Positions 41,634-51,011 are shown, numbered from the stretch's first letter. The stretch is DNA of 64,000 nucleotides from an uncultured Collinsella sp. (GCA_959026725.1 CAUFMG010000003.1:101708-165707), one strand, 5' to 3'. Translations and numbers: made by a program. The notes: generated by a model from the sequence alone, not told the origin.

Positions 41634-43649
41634 CTACATCACCTCCGCGTGAGGGGTCAAACCATTTGCCTTGAGCACCTCGTCGGGGAGCTCGGAATAG
41701 AAGTGCTCGGTGCCGGGAACGCGCTTGAAGACCGGACGGGTGTCCAGGCCAATACGCGGATGGCTCGAGCGGGGCGCGAAGCGATCGCCCTTGGGGAAAT
41801 CGCGCGGGCTCGGAACGGCGCCGGGCACCTGGTGCAGGCGGCCCGAACCGCTCTCGATGGACAGAACGGAACCCAGAAGACCGCGGGTGTACTCGTGAAT
41901 CGGGTTGGTGAGCAGCTCCTTGGTGGGTGCCTGCTCGATAACCTGACCGGCGTACATAACCGTGATGTTATGGGCGACCTCGGCGACCAGCGCCAGGTCG
42001 TGCGAGACGAAGATCATGGCAAAGCCGAGCTTGGCCTGAAGGTCGTTGAGCAGCTTAATGACCTGCTTCTGGACGGTAACGTCCAGAGCGGTCGTGGGCT
42101 CGTCACAGATAACCAGCTTGGGGTCGCGGGTAAGGGCCATAGCGATCAGAACACGCTGACGCTGGCCACCGGAAAGCTCATGCGGGTAGCTCTCGAGCGT
42201 ACGCTTGGGGTCGAGGCCCACGAGCTCCAGGAGTTCCTCGGCGCTGCGGGTGCCGCCGCGCTTGGTGAGCTGCTTCATCTGGGCAGAGATGAGCATGGAG
42301 GGGTTGAGCGAGGACAGGGCGTCCTGATAGACCATAGCGATATCGGTACCGCGCAGGCCGAACCACTCCTTCTTGCTCATCTTGAGCAGGTCACGGCCCT
42401 CCCAGAGGACCTCGCCGGAAAGGTGCTCGTCCTCATCGGTCAGGCCCATGATGGCCAGCGTGGTGATGGACTTACCGCAACCGGACTCGCCCACCAGGCC
42501 CATAGTCTGGCCAGGACGGACGTCAAAGTTGACATGGTCGACGACGTTGATATCGCCGTGGTGCTCAAACTGGATGCAGAAATCGCGGACCGAAAGGATC
42601 GGTTCGACAGACTCGTCGGGCACATGGCGATCGTCACGCTTGAGCTCGACATCGCGCAGGGCGCCAAGGCGAGCGGAGAGGGACTGGGCTTGCTCCTTAT
42701 AGGCGCGAACGGGGTCGGAGACCAGCAGGTCGGCCTCGCGGCGCTTGGAGGAATCGGTCGGATCCAGGGCGGCGGAGGGAGCAGCGGCCATGGCGTCGGT
42801 AATGCCCTCGGAGAGGATGTTGAGCGCCAGGCAGGTGATCATGATGGCCAGGCCCGGGAACAGCGCCTGCCACCAACGGCCGGCGAGCACGCCGCCGCGG
42901 GCGTCGGCGAGGATGTTGCCCCAGGTAGCGGTGGGCTCCTGGATACCAGCGCCGATGAAGGTCAGCGAGGCCTCGAAGATGATGGCGTCGGCGACCAGGG
43001 TAACGGTGAAGACCATGATCGGGGCGATGCAGTTACGCAGAACATGCTTGATCAAAATCCACGGAGCCTTGGCGCCGGAAACGATGACCGCGCGGACATA
43101 GTCCTCGCCGTACTCGGACACGATGTTGGCGCGCACGATACGGGCAATCTGCGGAGTGTACATAAAGCCGATGGCGAAGATGATCGACGGCACGGAGTTG
43201 CCCAGGATGGAGACGAAGACGGCCGCGAGGGCGATGCCCGGGATGGACATGATGATGTCCAAGATACGCATGATCGTCTCGGAGACGGCCTTGCGCGAAA
43301 CCGCTGCAAGGGCGCCCACGACCGAGCCGCAGACCAGAGCCATGGCAGTGGCGCCAAAGCCGATAATCAGCGAGTAACGACCACCGTAGAGCATACGCGA
43401 CAGAATATCGCGACCCTTATCGTCGGTACCGAAGATAAATCCGTTGCCGGGAGCCTGGCGAGCCGTAAAGATCTCGACCGGGCTATAGGGGGCAAGAAGG
43501 GGCGCCAGAATCGCAGTCAGGGCGACCAGCACCAGCACGACGGCGGCAATCTTAGAAGACAGCGTCATCTTCTTCCAGCCACCGAGCTTGAGCCCCTTGG
43601 AGGCAGCCTTCTCGAGCTGCTCGGTTTGCTTCTCTCGAATCTTTACCAT
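41634..43649 (-). CDS. Fused permease-ATPase (OppC-OppD) of the nan ABC transporter
   Basis: 671 aa. Residues about 1-290 form an OppC-type permease (first helix IAAVVLVLVALTAILAPLLA, then SLTFIGAGIQEPTATWG). A polar linker covers about 290-345. Residues about 345-671 form an OppD-type ATPase: GESGCGKSI, LSGGQRQRVLIAMAL and LVICDEPTTALD. The tail, KGDRFAPRSSHP, has lost the cysteines found in ordinary OppD. Fused permease-ATPase proteins occur in the dipeptide-family sialic acid transporter of Corynebacterium glutamicum, to my knowledge. No frame break or duplicated segment is seen at the join. Confidence 0.88.
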   Translation of the reverse strand: MVKIREKQTEQLEKAASKGLKLGGWKKMTLSSKIAAVVLVLVALTAILAPLLAPYSPVEIFTARQAPGNGFIFGTDDKGRDILSRMLYGGRYSLIIGFGATAMALVCGSVVGALAAVSRKAVSETIMRILDIIMSIPGIALAAVFVSILGNSVPSIIFAIGFMYTPQIARIVRANIVSEYGEDYVRAVIVSGAKAPWILIKHVLRNCIAPIMVFTVTLVADAIIFEASLTFIGAGIQEPTATWGNILADARGGVLAGRWWQALFPGLAIMITCLALNILSEGITDAMAAAPSAALDPTDSSKRREADLLVSDPVRAYKEQAQSLSARLGALRDVELKRDDRHVPDESVEPILSVRDFCIQFEHHGDINVVDHVNFDVRPGQTMGLVGESGCGKSITTLAIMGLTDEDEHLSGEVLWEGRDLLKMSKKEWFGLRGTDIAMVYQDALSSLNPSMLISAQMKQLTKRGGTRSAEELLELVGLDPKRTLESYPHELSGGQRQRVLIAMALTRDPKLVICDEPTTALDVTVQKQVIKLLNDLQAKLGFAMIFVSHDLALVAEVAHNITVMYAGQVIEQAPTKELLTNPIHEYTRGLLGSVLSIESGSGRLHQVPGAVPSPRDFPKGDRFAPRSSHPRIGLDTRPVFKRVPGTEHFYSELPDEVLKANGLTPHAEVM

Positions 43650-43652
43650 AAT

Positions 43653-44609
43653 CTACACCGTCCTGATGCGCGGGTTGATGAGCAGGTAGAGCATGTCAAC
43701 CACGATGTTGATGATGATGAAGGCAAGAGCAACGACGATAACGACGCCCTGAACCAGGTTCGCCTCGTTGCCCTGAACGCCCTGCAGAATCGCGGTGCCC
43801 ATGCCGGGGAGGTTGAAGATAACCTCGATGACGACGGCGCCGCCCATAAGGTAACCGATCTTAAGACCGAGGGTGGTGACCGGGGTGATCAGCGCATTGC
43901 GAAGAACGTTGATGCCGACGACGACCTTCTCGGGAACGCCGGCGCCGCGAGCCATACGGACATAATCCTTGTCGAGCTCCTCGACCATGGCGGTACGCAC
44001 GATACGAGTCATCTGGCCCGTCAGCGGAAATGCCAAGGCGATAGCGGGCATGATCATACGTCCCAGATAGCCAACCGGATTCGTGGTGAAGTGAGGCAGA
44101 GCACCCGATGCCGGGAGCACCTTAAGGTAGGAAGAGAACAGCAGGATCAACAGAACGGCAAGCCAGAACGACGGGGTTGCCAAGCCGGCGATGGAAAAGA
44201 CGCGGATCACTTGGTCCGGCCATTTGTCGCGATACAGTGCCGCGATGACGCCGAGCAAAAACGAAACGACCGCACCGATGGCAAGACCGATGAAGGTCAG
44301 CTGCATCGTGACGGGCAGGGCCGTGGAGATGCGCTTGGCAACGGAGTTGCGAGCAGCACCATAGGTGCCCATGTCGCCATGAATCAAATCGCCCATATAG
44401 CGCACGTAGCGCACGGGCCAGGGGTCGTCCAGACCATACTTCTCATGGTACTCGGCAACCGCCTCGGGCGAGGCACCGTCACCCAACGCCGTGTAGGCGG
44501 GGTCGGTCTTGGAGAACGACATAAGGAAGAACACCAGGACGGTGACGCCCAATGCCATGATCGGCAGCGCCACAAGACGCCTTCCAATCAAACGTAGCAA
44601 GTTGTTCAC
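43653..44609 (-). CDS. ABC transporter permease (OppB type) of the nan operon
   Basis: 318 aa from a GTG at 44609 with GGGGAGAG upstream. The first helix follows RRLVALPIMALGVTVLVFFL. The EAA loop is RMARGAGVPEKVVVGINVLRN, and FNLPGMGTAILQGV follows. About six membrane segments. It pairs with the permease half of the next gene. A stem-loop at 44669-44707 separates it from the binding-protein gene. Confidence 0.9.
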   Translation of the reverse strand: MNNLLRLIGRRLVALPIMALGVTVLVFFLMSFSKTDPAYTALGDGASPEAVAEYHEKYGLDDPWPVRYVRYMGDLIHGDMGTYGAARNSVAKRISTALPVTMQLTFIGLAIGAVVSFLLGVIAALYRDKWPDQVIRVFSIAGLATPSFWLAVLLILLFSSYLKVLPASGALPHFTTNPVGYLGRMIMPAIALAFPLTGQMTRIVRTAMVEELDKDYVRMARGAGVPEKVVVGINVLRNALITPVTTLGLKIGYLMGGAVVIEVIFNLPGMGTAILQGVQGNEANLVQGVVIVVALAFIIINIVVDMLYLLINPRIRTV

Positions 44610-44668
44610 GTTCTCTCCCCTTTCTTTTGTCGGTAGGACCAACTGGTATATGAGTACGGATACTCATT

Positions 44669-44707
44669 ACAAGACCCGAGCGACATCGTTGCCGCCCGGG
44701 TCTTTGT
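44669..44707 (-). other. Stem-loop between binding-protein and permease genes
   Basis: ACAAGACCCG and CGGGTCTTTGT pair with one bulge around an 18-nt loop. It takes the same position as the stem between oppA and oppB at 26608, and probably lets the binding protein be made in excess. Confidence 0.6.
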
Positions 44708-44766
44708 TTCAACTATGAGGATACGGTCCCAACGACCGACATCCTGCATACAGACTCAAGCGAGTC

Positions 44767-46380
44767 TTACGCCTTGACGGTCGCAACGCCCCTGAAGGAC
44801 ATGCTCGTCGTGCCGATGCCCTTGAAGCCATCGAGGGCCTCGCCGTTGGGCGCAGTGGACGGATCGTCCCAGGAAGCGGAGACGGTCTTGACGTGGACAA
44901 CGGGGTACAGAACGGCGTTGTCGGCAATGATGTCGAAGCACTCGTTCCACTTCTTCTGCTGCTCGTCGCCCTCGGCGGCAAGAGCCTCGTCCATGAGACC
45001 GTGGAGCTTCTGCCACTCAGCGGACTCCTTCCACGGGCAACGGGTCTGCATCCAGACGTTGTCGCCGTACCACCAGTTGAGCAGCAGGTCGGGGTCGGCG
45101 CCGAAGCAGGAAGGATCGCCAGGGGCAAGGAGGATATCGTAGGCCTCGCCGCCGTCGATGGCAGCGTAGGTGGCCGGCGAGGTATCGGTCTGGATGGTCA
45201 CATCGAAGCCGAGAGCGTCGAGGTCGTTCTTGACCTGGGCGGCCATGCCCTTAATCTGCTCGTTGTCGGTGGTACGCAGGGTGATGGCACCCGGGGTGAT
45301 GCCAGACTCCTCGATGAGCTTCTTAGCCTTCTTGGCGTCGGTCTTGTACACCGTGGAAGCCTCATGATAGTTGGTGAAGCTCTTGGGCAGGTAGCAGCTG
45401 GCAGCGGTGGCAAGGCCGGCGAAGGTGTTGCTGACCATCTTCTCGGTGTCGAGCGCATACATGACAGCCTGACGGACCTTGACGTTGTTCCAAGGCTCCT
45501 TGGCGACGTTGAACATGATGAAGCGAGTGCCGAAACCCTGAACGTTATCGATCTTGCAGCCGGCGCTCTCGAGCTGGTCGACGGCGTCAGCGGTAACGAG
45601 CTCCATAACGAGCGTGGAGCCCTCCTGCTGAGCGGTAACGCGAGCGGTGGGGTCGGTCAGGATGCTGTACTGGATCTTCTTATCCTCGGCAGCATACTCA
45701 CCGTTGTACTCGGGGTTGGGAACCAGGGTGATCTCGGTATCGGAGATAGAGTCGTACATCCAGGGGCCAGAGCCGATCGGCTGCTTGGCGCGATCCTCCT
45801 CGGTCTGGGTGGCCGGGGTAACGCGGACGATGGCCAGACGATCCTTGAGCAGGGAGAAGTTGGGGACCTTGGTCTTGACCGTCACGGTGCTGGCGTCCTT
45901 GGCCTCGATGGACTCGAAGGGCTGGAAGAACGGAGCATAGGTAGCGGAAGCGGCGCAAGCGGTGTAGGAGGCAACGACATCGTCAGCGGTGACCTCGGTG
46001 CCATCGGAGAACTTGGCGCCCTTGCGGATGGTGACCTCGAAAGTGGTGTCGTCCACAGACTTGGGATCGTCGGTGGCGAGCTCGTTGAAGGTGCTGTAGT
46101 CGTGGTAATCGATGCCGTAGAGGCCCTCGACGACGTGCCAGTTAGCACCCAGGCCCACAGCGGAGCCGGTGCTGGCGGGATCGAAGCTGGACGGAGCGTA
46201 AGCGGAACCAGCGGTGATCACGCCGCCGCCACGGTTGGCGGAATCGGTGGAACCGGAAGCGGAACCCTCGTCGCTGGAGTTGCCACCGCAGCCGGTGAGA
46301 CCAAGCCCTGCGACAGCAGCGACGCTGCCGGTGAGGCCGAGGAACGAACGCCTGGACATACCCTTGTTGATGATGGCCAT
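44767..46380 (-). CDS. Solute-binding lipoprotein (family 5) of the nan operon
   Basis: 537 aa. The ATG at 46380 has AGGAG. A twin-arginine motif (SRRSFLG) and a hydrophobic stretch end in the lipobox LTGC, followed by a Ser/Gly linker. The body is a peptide/nickel-type binding protein (IRKGAKFSDGTEVTADDVVASY, here split as the IRKGAKFSDG and VTADDV segments). Dipeptide-family binding proteins serve sialic acid in Haemophilus ducreyi (SatA) and Corynebacterium glutamicum. Sialic acid as ligand is inferred from the downstream nan genes. It is the first gene of the operon. Confidence 0.82.
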   Translation of the reverse strand: MAIINKGMSRRSFLGLTGSVAAVAGLGLTGCGGNSSDEGSASGSTDSANRGGGVITAGSAYAPSSFDPASTGSAVGLGANWHVVEGLYGIDYHDYSTFNELATDDPKSVDDTTFEVTIRKGAKFSDGTEVTADDVVASYTACAASATYAPFFQPFESIEAKDASTVTVKTKVPNFSLLKDRLAIVRVTPATQTEEDRAKQPIGSGPWMYDSISDTEITLVPNPEYNGEYAAEDKKIQYSILTDPTARVTAQQEGSTLVMELVTADAVDQLESAGCKIDNVQGFGTRFIMFNVAKEPWNNVKVRQAVMYALDTEKMVSNTFAGLATAASCYLPKSFTNYHEASTVYKTDAKKAKKLIEESGITPGAITLRTTDNEQIKGMAAQVKNDLDALGFDVTIQTDTSPATYAAIDGGEAYDILLAPGDPSCFGADPDLLLNWWYGDNVWMQTRCPWKESAEWQKLHGLMDEALAAEGDEQQKKWNECFDIIADNAVLYPVVHVKTVSASWDDPSTAPNGEALDGFKGIGTTSMSFRGVATVKA

Positions 46381-46516
46381 GTCTTCTCCTATCAATAGAG
46401 AATCTTACCCGGGAGCACCTAGACGTGCCCCCGCGCAACTTGCGGACGATATATACCTTACCTACCGACGAGCCCAACTGAGGTGCCGCGCTCGGCGACC
46501 GATACATACATACGCT

Positions 46517-46555
46517 TGAACGGTATTTACTACCGTTCACCGAATTCATTGACAA
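46517..46555 (-). promoter_or_regulatory. nan promoter with operator-like palindrome over its -10
   Basis: Minus-strand TTGTCA (46550-46555) and TAGTAA (46527-46532) are 17 bp apart. The -10 lies at the centre of a perfect inverted repeat, TGAACGGTA-N5-TACCGTTCA (46517-46539). A protein bound there would block transcription. A wider repeat, CGATACATAC (46500-46509) with GTATGTATCG (46571-46580), encloses it. The regulator is not encoded in the window. Confidence 0.6.
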
Positions 46556-46615
46556 ACGATTCGCCAGACAGTATGTATCGACGAGGTGAGATATCAGTCT
46601 TCGTCAACCCGCAGG

Positions 46616-46645
46616 ATAGCAGGGTTGTTCACCATGGCTAGTCAA
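46616..46645 (-). promoter_or_regulatory. Second, upstream nan promoter
   Basis: Minus-strand TTGACT (46640-46645) and TGCTAT (46616-46621) are 18 bp apart. AAAACGTT (46645-46652) touches the -35 element. The rest of the 365-bp space between the binding-protein start codon and the uvrC stop codon holds no gene that I see. Confidence 0.5.
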
Positions 46646-46745
46646 ACGTTTTAGCGTTAATAAAACCCGAAATCGGCTGGTAATCGCCGTGAAATACATG
46701 ATTGAAAATCACGCAATCATGTATATCAGTAGTTTAGGCTCGTGT

Positions 46746-48692
46746 TTAGCTATCGGAATGGCCAGCCGCCGCCTCGGTGCGCTCGGCATTCCATGCAACG
46801 AGCGCCTCGTGAACCGCTTTGGCGACATCGGCAGGAATGCCTCGAACTTCCGCGATCTCTTGCTCGCTCGCCGCGCGCAAACGCTTCATCGAGCCAAAAT
46901 GGCGCAAAAGGGCACGTTTTCTGGTGGGTCCCACGCCTGGAACGTCATCGAGTACCGAAACCGTCATGGCTTTATCGCGCAATTCGCGATGGAACGTGAT
47001 GGCAAAACGGTGCGATTCATCGCGCACCTGTTTAATTAGATAGAGCGAGGCAGACCCGGTCGGCAGCACGACGGGAGTCTCGTCCCAAGGCACAAAAACT
47101 TCCTCATCGGCCTTTGCCAAGCCACAAACTGGTATATCGAGCCCAAGAGCCTCAAGTTGCTTGATCGCAGCGGTCAATTGCGGCTTACCGCCATCGACAA
47201 CGAGCAAATCGGGGCGCGAGCCAAAGCGCTCGTCGGCCATGCGCTCGGGAGCATAGCGTCGTCCCAAAACCTCGGACATCGACACGAAGTCGTTTGCCTC
47301 GTCCAATTCGGCCTGGATTTTAAAACGACGATACTGGCTCTTGTCGGCGCGCCCGTTGGTAAACACCACCATCGAGGCGACGGTAAAGGTGCCGTGCAGC
47401 GTCGAGATATCGAAGCACTCAATGCGCAACGGCGGCGCGGGTAGCGCGAGAGCACTTTCGAGCTCTAAGAGTGCCCGATTGGTGCGATCGTCGGCATACC
47501 CTGTGCGCATCATATAGCGCATGAGGGCATGGCGTGCATTTTTGGATGCCATATCGAGCAGACGGTGCTTTTCGCCACGCTGCGGCCTATGGAGATGGCA
47601 GGAACGCTCACGCTTGCCCGCAAGCCACTCCCCCAGCGCCTCCGCATCCTCAAGCTCGACGGAAAGGTTGACCTCAGCTGGAATATCAGCCGTCTCGTCG
47701 TAATAGCGCTTAAGAAAGCCCGACTGGAGCTCTTCCTCGTCAACATCAAGACCCTTGTCGAGAATGAACTCGCAGGTGCGAACTGTTCGGCCCTCGCGAA
47801 CGACGAAGACGCAAGCGGCAGAGATGGTCTCCTCGCGATAGAAGCCGATGACATCGATATCGACGCACGATGGAAAAACAACCTGTTGGCGATCGTCCAG
47901 ACCCCTGATGACCTCCAAACGACGTTTGACGCGTGCAGCGCGCTCAAAGTCGAGCGCCTCGGCGGCATCCGTCATCTCGGAGGTCAGCTCATCGACGACA
48001 TCCTTGCGATGGCCAGACAAAAAGCGCTCGACACGCTTGACGTTCTTGGCATAGTCTGCCGGGGAAATCGCGCCGACACACGCACCCGGGCCGCGCCCGA
48101 CATGGTAGTCAAAGCAGGGACGCCCGTTTTGCGCGCAAATCATATTGACGATGTCTTCCTCGCCCTTGTGGGACTCGACGATACGACGACAACGACGCCA
48201 CTCCGCACAGGATGCGGAGCAGATGGGGATAACCTTGCGCAGCGTATCTATCGTCTCACGTGCCGCACGGCTATCGGTATAAGGTCCAAAATAGCGCGTT
48301 CCCGCCTTATGACGCTCACGCGTATATTTGATAGCGGGATACAGGTCGCCCTTTGTAATGGCGATAAAGGGGTAGCTCTTGTCATCCTTGAGGTCGACGT
48401 TAAAGTACGGATGGTACTGACCAATCAAATTGCGCTCGAGCACCAACGCCTCGTGCTCGGTCTCCACCACGATATAGTCAAAGCTCGCCACCAGCTGCAT
48501 CATCAGCGGGATCTTTTGACGCTCATCCTGCAGTGTCACGTATTGACGCATGCGGGCGCGCAGGTTTTTCGCCTTGCCCACGTAGATGACATCGCCCTTG
48601 GCATCCTTCCAAAGGTAGCATCCGGGCTGTGTGGGAACGCGCGAAACCTGTTCGGCAAGCGTTGGAATGTTGTCGTGACCGGCCACGCGCAC
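46746..48692 (-). CDS. uvrC: Excinuclease ABC subunit C
   Basis: 648 aa. The GIY-YIG nuclease is N-terminal (PGCYLWKDAKGDVIYVGKAK), a UvrB-binding UVR motif lies near the middle (AAEALDFERAARVKRRLEVI), the RNase H-like nuclease follows (IECFDISTLHGT), and the helix-hairpin-helix pair DVPGVGPTRKRALLRHFGS is C-terminal. It makes both cuts beside DNA damage. The GTG at 48692 follows the murJ stop codon directly, and a second GTG two codons later is also possible. Confidence 0.94.
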   Translation of the reverse strand: MRVAGHDNIPTLAEQVSRVPTQPGCYLWKDAKGDVIYVGKAKNLRARMRQYVTLQDERQKIPLMMQLVASFDYIVVETEHEALVLERNLIGQYHPYFNVDLKDDKSYPFIAITKGDLYPAIKYTRERHKAGTRYFGPYTDSRAARETIDTLRKVIPICSASCAEWRRCRRIVESHKGEEDIVNMICAQNGRPCFDYHVGRGPGACVGAISPADYAKNVKRVERFLSGHRKDVVDELTSEMTDAAEALDFERAARVKRRLEVIRGLDDRQQVVFPSCVDIDVIGFYREETISAACVFVVREGRTVRTCEFILDKGLDVDEEELQSGFLKRYYDETADIPAEVNLSVELEDAEALGEWLAGKRERSCHLHRPQRGEKHRLLDMASKNARHALMRYMMRTGYADDRTNRALLELESALALPAPPLRIECFDISTLHGTFTVASMVVFTNGRADKSQYRRFKIQAELDEANDFVSMSEVLGRRYAPERMADERFGSRPDLLVVDGGKPQLTAAIKQLEALGLDIPVCGLAKADEEVFVPWDETPVVLPTGSASLYLIKQVRDESHRFAITFHRELRDKAMTVSVLDDVPGVGPTRKRALLRHFGSMKRLRAASEQEIAEVRGIPADVAKAVHEALVAWNAERTEAAAGHSDS

Positions 48693-50375
48693 CTACTTGC
48701 AACGAAGCAACGCCGAGACCTCGGGCATCTTAAGGACGACGGCAAGGCCAAAGGTAACAGCAAGCGAGACGACACCCGCAACGCAAACGTAGCCAAGAGT
48801 AATCAGAATCGAGCCGCCAAGTGCCCCGACAAAGTGTTCAAGCGCCCCCATGACGCCGGCGCCTGCGGCAGCACCCAGGCCACCGAGCAAAAGGCCAAAG
48901 AAACCGCCATGCAGGATAGATTTGACCTGAAGACCACGCAGGCGACGACGCAGCCACCACAGCGAACAGCCGACCAAGATCACGTAGTCGACGACATACG
49001 AAAGCGCGATTGCCGGCATACCGAAGCCCAGCACAACGCCAAACAGCAGAACCGAGCCGGCCTGGCCGATGGCGGAATACAGGCAATAGCGGCTATAGGG
49101 CTTCATATCGAGCAGGGCAGAGAAGCTCTTCTGCATCAACACGACCACGCCGTAGAGCGGCAGCGAGAACGCCAGGTAGACAAGGAACTCGGACACCAGC
49201 GCCACGCCGGACTCATCAAACTTGCCGGCACAGTAAATCATGTTGAGCGGACGCGCGAAGACAATCAGGTACAGCGCAAACGGAATCAGGAAGAACAGCA
49301 TCTGGGCGACGCCACGCGAAATGCCCGTGCGAACGCTGTCGTAATCCTTCTCCTGTGCGTCGTGAGAGAGCTCGGTATAGAGCGCCGTCGAAAGCGAGGC
49401 GGCAATCAGCGCGTAGGGCAGCGTGTACCACAGGCGCGCATAGGCGATGACGGAAGGACCCGTCTCGGGCTGGACCACCAGCGCGGCAGCGTTGGTGATA
49501 GAAGTCGAGACAAACATGCACACCGTGGCGAGCAGCGTCGGGATACCGAGCGCAATCGTCTGGCGCAGCGCGGGGTCCTTAAAGTCGATATGGATATGGG
49601 GATGCACGCCGTGCTTGCCAAGCGCGGGGATCTGACATGCCATCTGAACAAAGACACCGAGGGTCGTACCGGCCGCAATCAAGATGATGCCGGCACGTTC
49701 ACCAAACTGTGCGGACACGGGCGCAAAACCCATAAAGCTCGCAATGACGATCACATTGTTGAGGACCGGGGCAAACGTCGACCAGAAGTAGTCGCGGTGT
49801 GCGTTGAGAACGCCCGAAAACACCGAGCCCAAACCATAAAACAGAATCTGGATGGCAAAGAAACGGAACATGAACGCAGCGGTATCCATGCTGCCGCCGT
49901 CACCCGAAAGGAACGATTGCGTCCAGATAAAGCCCGGGGCGAACACGGTCCCCAGCAACGAAATGCCACCCAGCACCAAAAGCAGAATGCCAAGCAGGTT
50001 GCCCACGTACTCGTTCGAGGCCTCGCGACCCTGCTCACGCCTCACGCCCATGTACACGGGCAAAAACGCCGTCACGAGCATGCCGCCCATCACGAGTTCG
50101 TAGAGCATATTGGGCAGGTTATTGGCGACCTGATAGGAGGACGAGAGTAGCGACATGCCGATAGCGGCCGCCATTGCCCACGTGCGGATAAAACCGGTAA
50201 CGCGAGACACGATGGTCAGAATGGTCATAAGCCCAGCGGAACGACCAACCGTGGAGTAGTCCGACGAGCCCATGTCGTCAGTGTCATCTCGCGACGAAGA
50301 AACTTCGGATGAGGGTGTCTGAGGCGCAGATTCTTTTGCAAAATGAGCTCCGCGCTTCAATTCTTCCTGCGGCAT
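48693..50375 (-). CDS. murJ: Lipid II flippase MurJ
   Basis: 560 aa with about 14 membrane helices and a polar N-terminal tail of 45 residues. The MVF-family stretch is LMTILTIVSRVTGFIRTWAM, followed by NLPNMLYELVMGGMLVTAFL. It moves the cell-wall precursor lipid II across the membrane. It lies between ybaK and uvrC with gaps of zero to three bases, so the three genes form one transcript. Confidence 0.9.
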   Translation of the reverse strand: MPQEELKRGAHFAKESAPQTPSSEVSSSRDDTDDMGSSDYSTVGRSAGLMTILTIVSRVTGFIRTWAMAAAIGMSLLSSSYQVANNLPNMLYELVMGGMLVTAFLPVYMGVRREQGREASNEYVGNLLGILLLVLGGISLLGTVFAPGFIWTQSFLSGDGGSMDTAAFMFRFFAIQILFYGLGSVFSGVLNAHRDYFWSTFAPVLNNVIVIASFMGFAPVSAQFGERAGIILIAAGTTLGVFVQMACQIPALGKHGVHPHIHIDFKDPALRQTIALGIPTLLATVCMFVSTSITNAAALVVQPETGPSVIAYARLWYTLPYALIAASLSTALYTELSHDAQEKDYDSVRTGISRGVAQMLFFLIPFALYLIVFARPLNMIYCAGKFDESGVALVSEFLVYLAFSLPLYGVVVLMQKSFSALLDMKPYSRYCLYSAIGQAGSVLLFGVVLGFGMPAIALSYVVDYVILVGCSLWWLRRRLRGLQVKSILHGGFFGLLLGGLGAAAGAGVMGALEHFVGALGGSILITLGYVCVAGVVSLAVTFGLAVVLKMPEVSALLRCK

Positions 50376-50378
50376 CGC

Positions 50379-50879
50379 TCAGTCCTCTCTCGTAATCGCG
50401 GCAACCGTCGCCCCGCAAAATGCAATTAAATCATCGGGTGCAAGCTCGAGCTGATAACCACGCTTGCCTCCCGAAATAAAAATGGTATCCCAAAGGACAC
50501 ACGTCTCATCAATGAGCGTCCGGTAGCGTTTTTTCATACCGACCGGGCTGCAGCCGCCGCGAACGTAGCCAGTCGCCGCAAGCAAATCCTTCACATGCAT
50601 CATGGCCAAGGACTTCTCCCCCGCGGCACGCGCGGCGGACTTTAGATCGAGCTCGTCGGCAACAGGGATGCAGCACACGACATAGTCGTTGGACGGTGTC
50701 ACACAGACCAAAGTCTTAAATCCTTGACCGGGCTCCTCGCCAAGCTGCTCCGAAATCGCGACCCCCAGGCCCACCGACTCATCACCATCGTCTTCGTACG
50801 TATGTAGAACATAGGAAATGCCGGCGCTTTCCAGCTCGCGCATCGCATTGGTTTTTGGCGTCTTTACAGCCTTTGCCAT
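50379..50879 (-). CDS. ybaK: Cys-tRNA(Pro) deacylase, YbaK/EbsC family
   Basis: 166 aa. The ATG at 50879 has AAAGGA. KTNAMRELESAGISY at the start, KTLVCV, the catalytic Lys region KSLAM, and GYVRGGCSPVGMKK are YbaK landmarks. It removes cysteine wrongly attached to tRNA-Pro. First gene of the ybaK-murJ-uvrC unit. Confidence 0.9.
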   Translation of the reverse strand: MAKAVKTPKTNAMRELESAGISYVLHTYEDDGDESVGLGVAISEQLGEEPGQGFKTLVCVTPSNDYVVCCIPVADELDLKSAARAAGEKSLAMMHVKDLLAATGYVRGGCSPVGMKKRYRTLIDETCVLWDTIFISGGKRGYQLELAPDDLIAFCGATVAAITRED

Positions 50880-50960
50880 GACATATCCTTTCCCTCGCAT
50901 TCGGACGTAAGGATTAAGTATATGTCCAATTCGGCTGCATACGTCACTTCGGCACAGCAA

Positions 50961-50991
50961 GCGCCATCGAATCACAAGGAGTCGATGGCGC
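50961..50991 (-). terminator. Hairpin after uvrA
   Basis: GCGCCATCGA and TCGATGGCGC form a 10-bp perfect stem with an 11-nt loop; TTGCTGT follows on the minus strand. It lies 20 bp past the uvrA stop codon and ends uvrA transcription, or reduces it. Confidence 0.7.
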
Positions 50992-51011
50992 CCATAAACT
51001 GAATCGTCTAT

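Noticed and set aside
40584..44597. Very long open frame (over 1300 codons) on the plus strand
   Set aside because: It lies wholly antisense to well-supported transporter genes. Its sequence is low-complexity, rich in Gly, Asp and His, with no domain; such frames are expected from codon bias in GC-rich genes.
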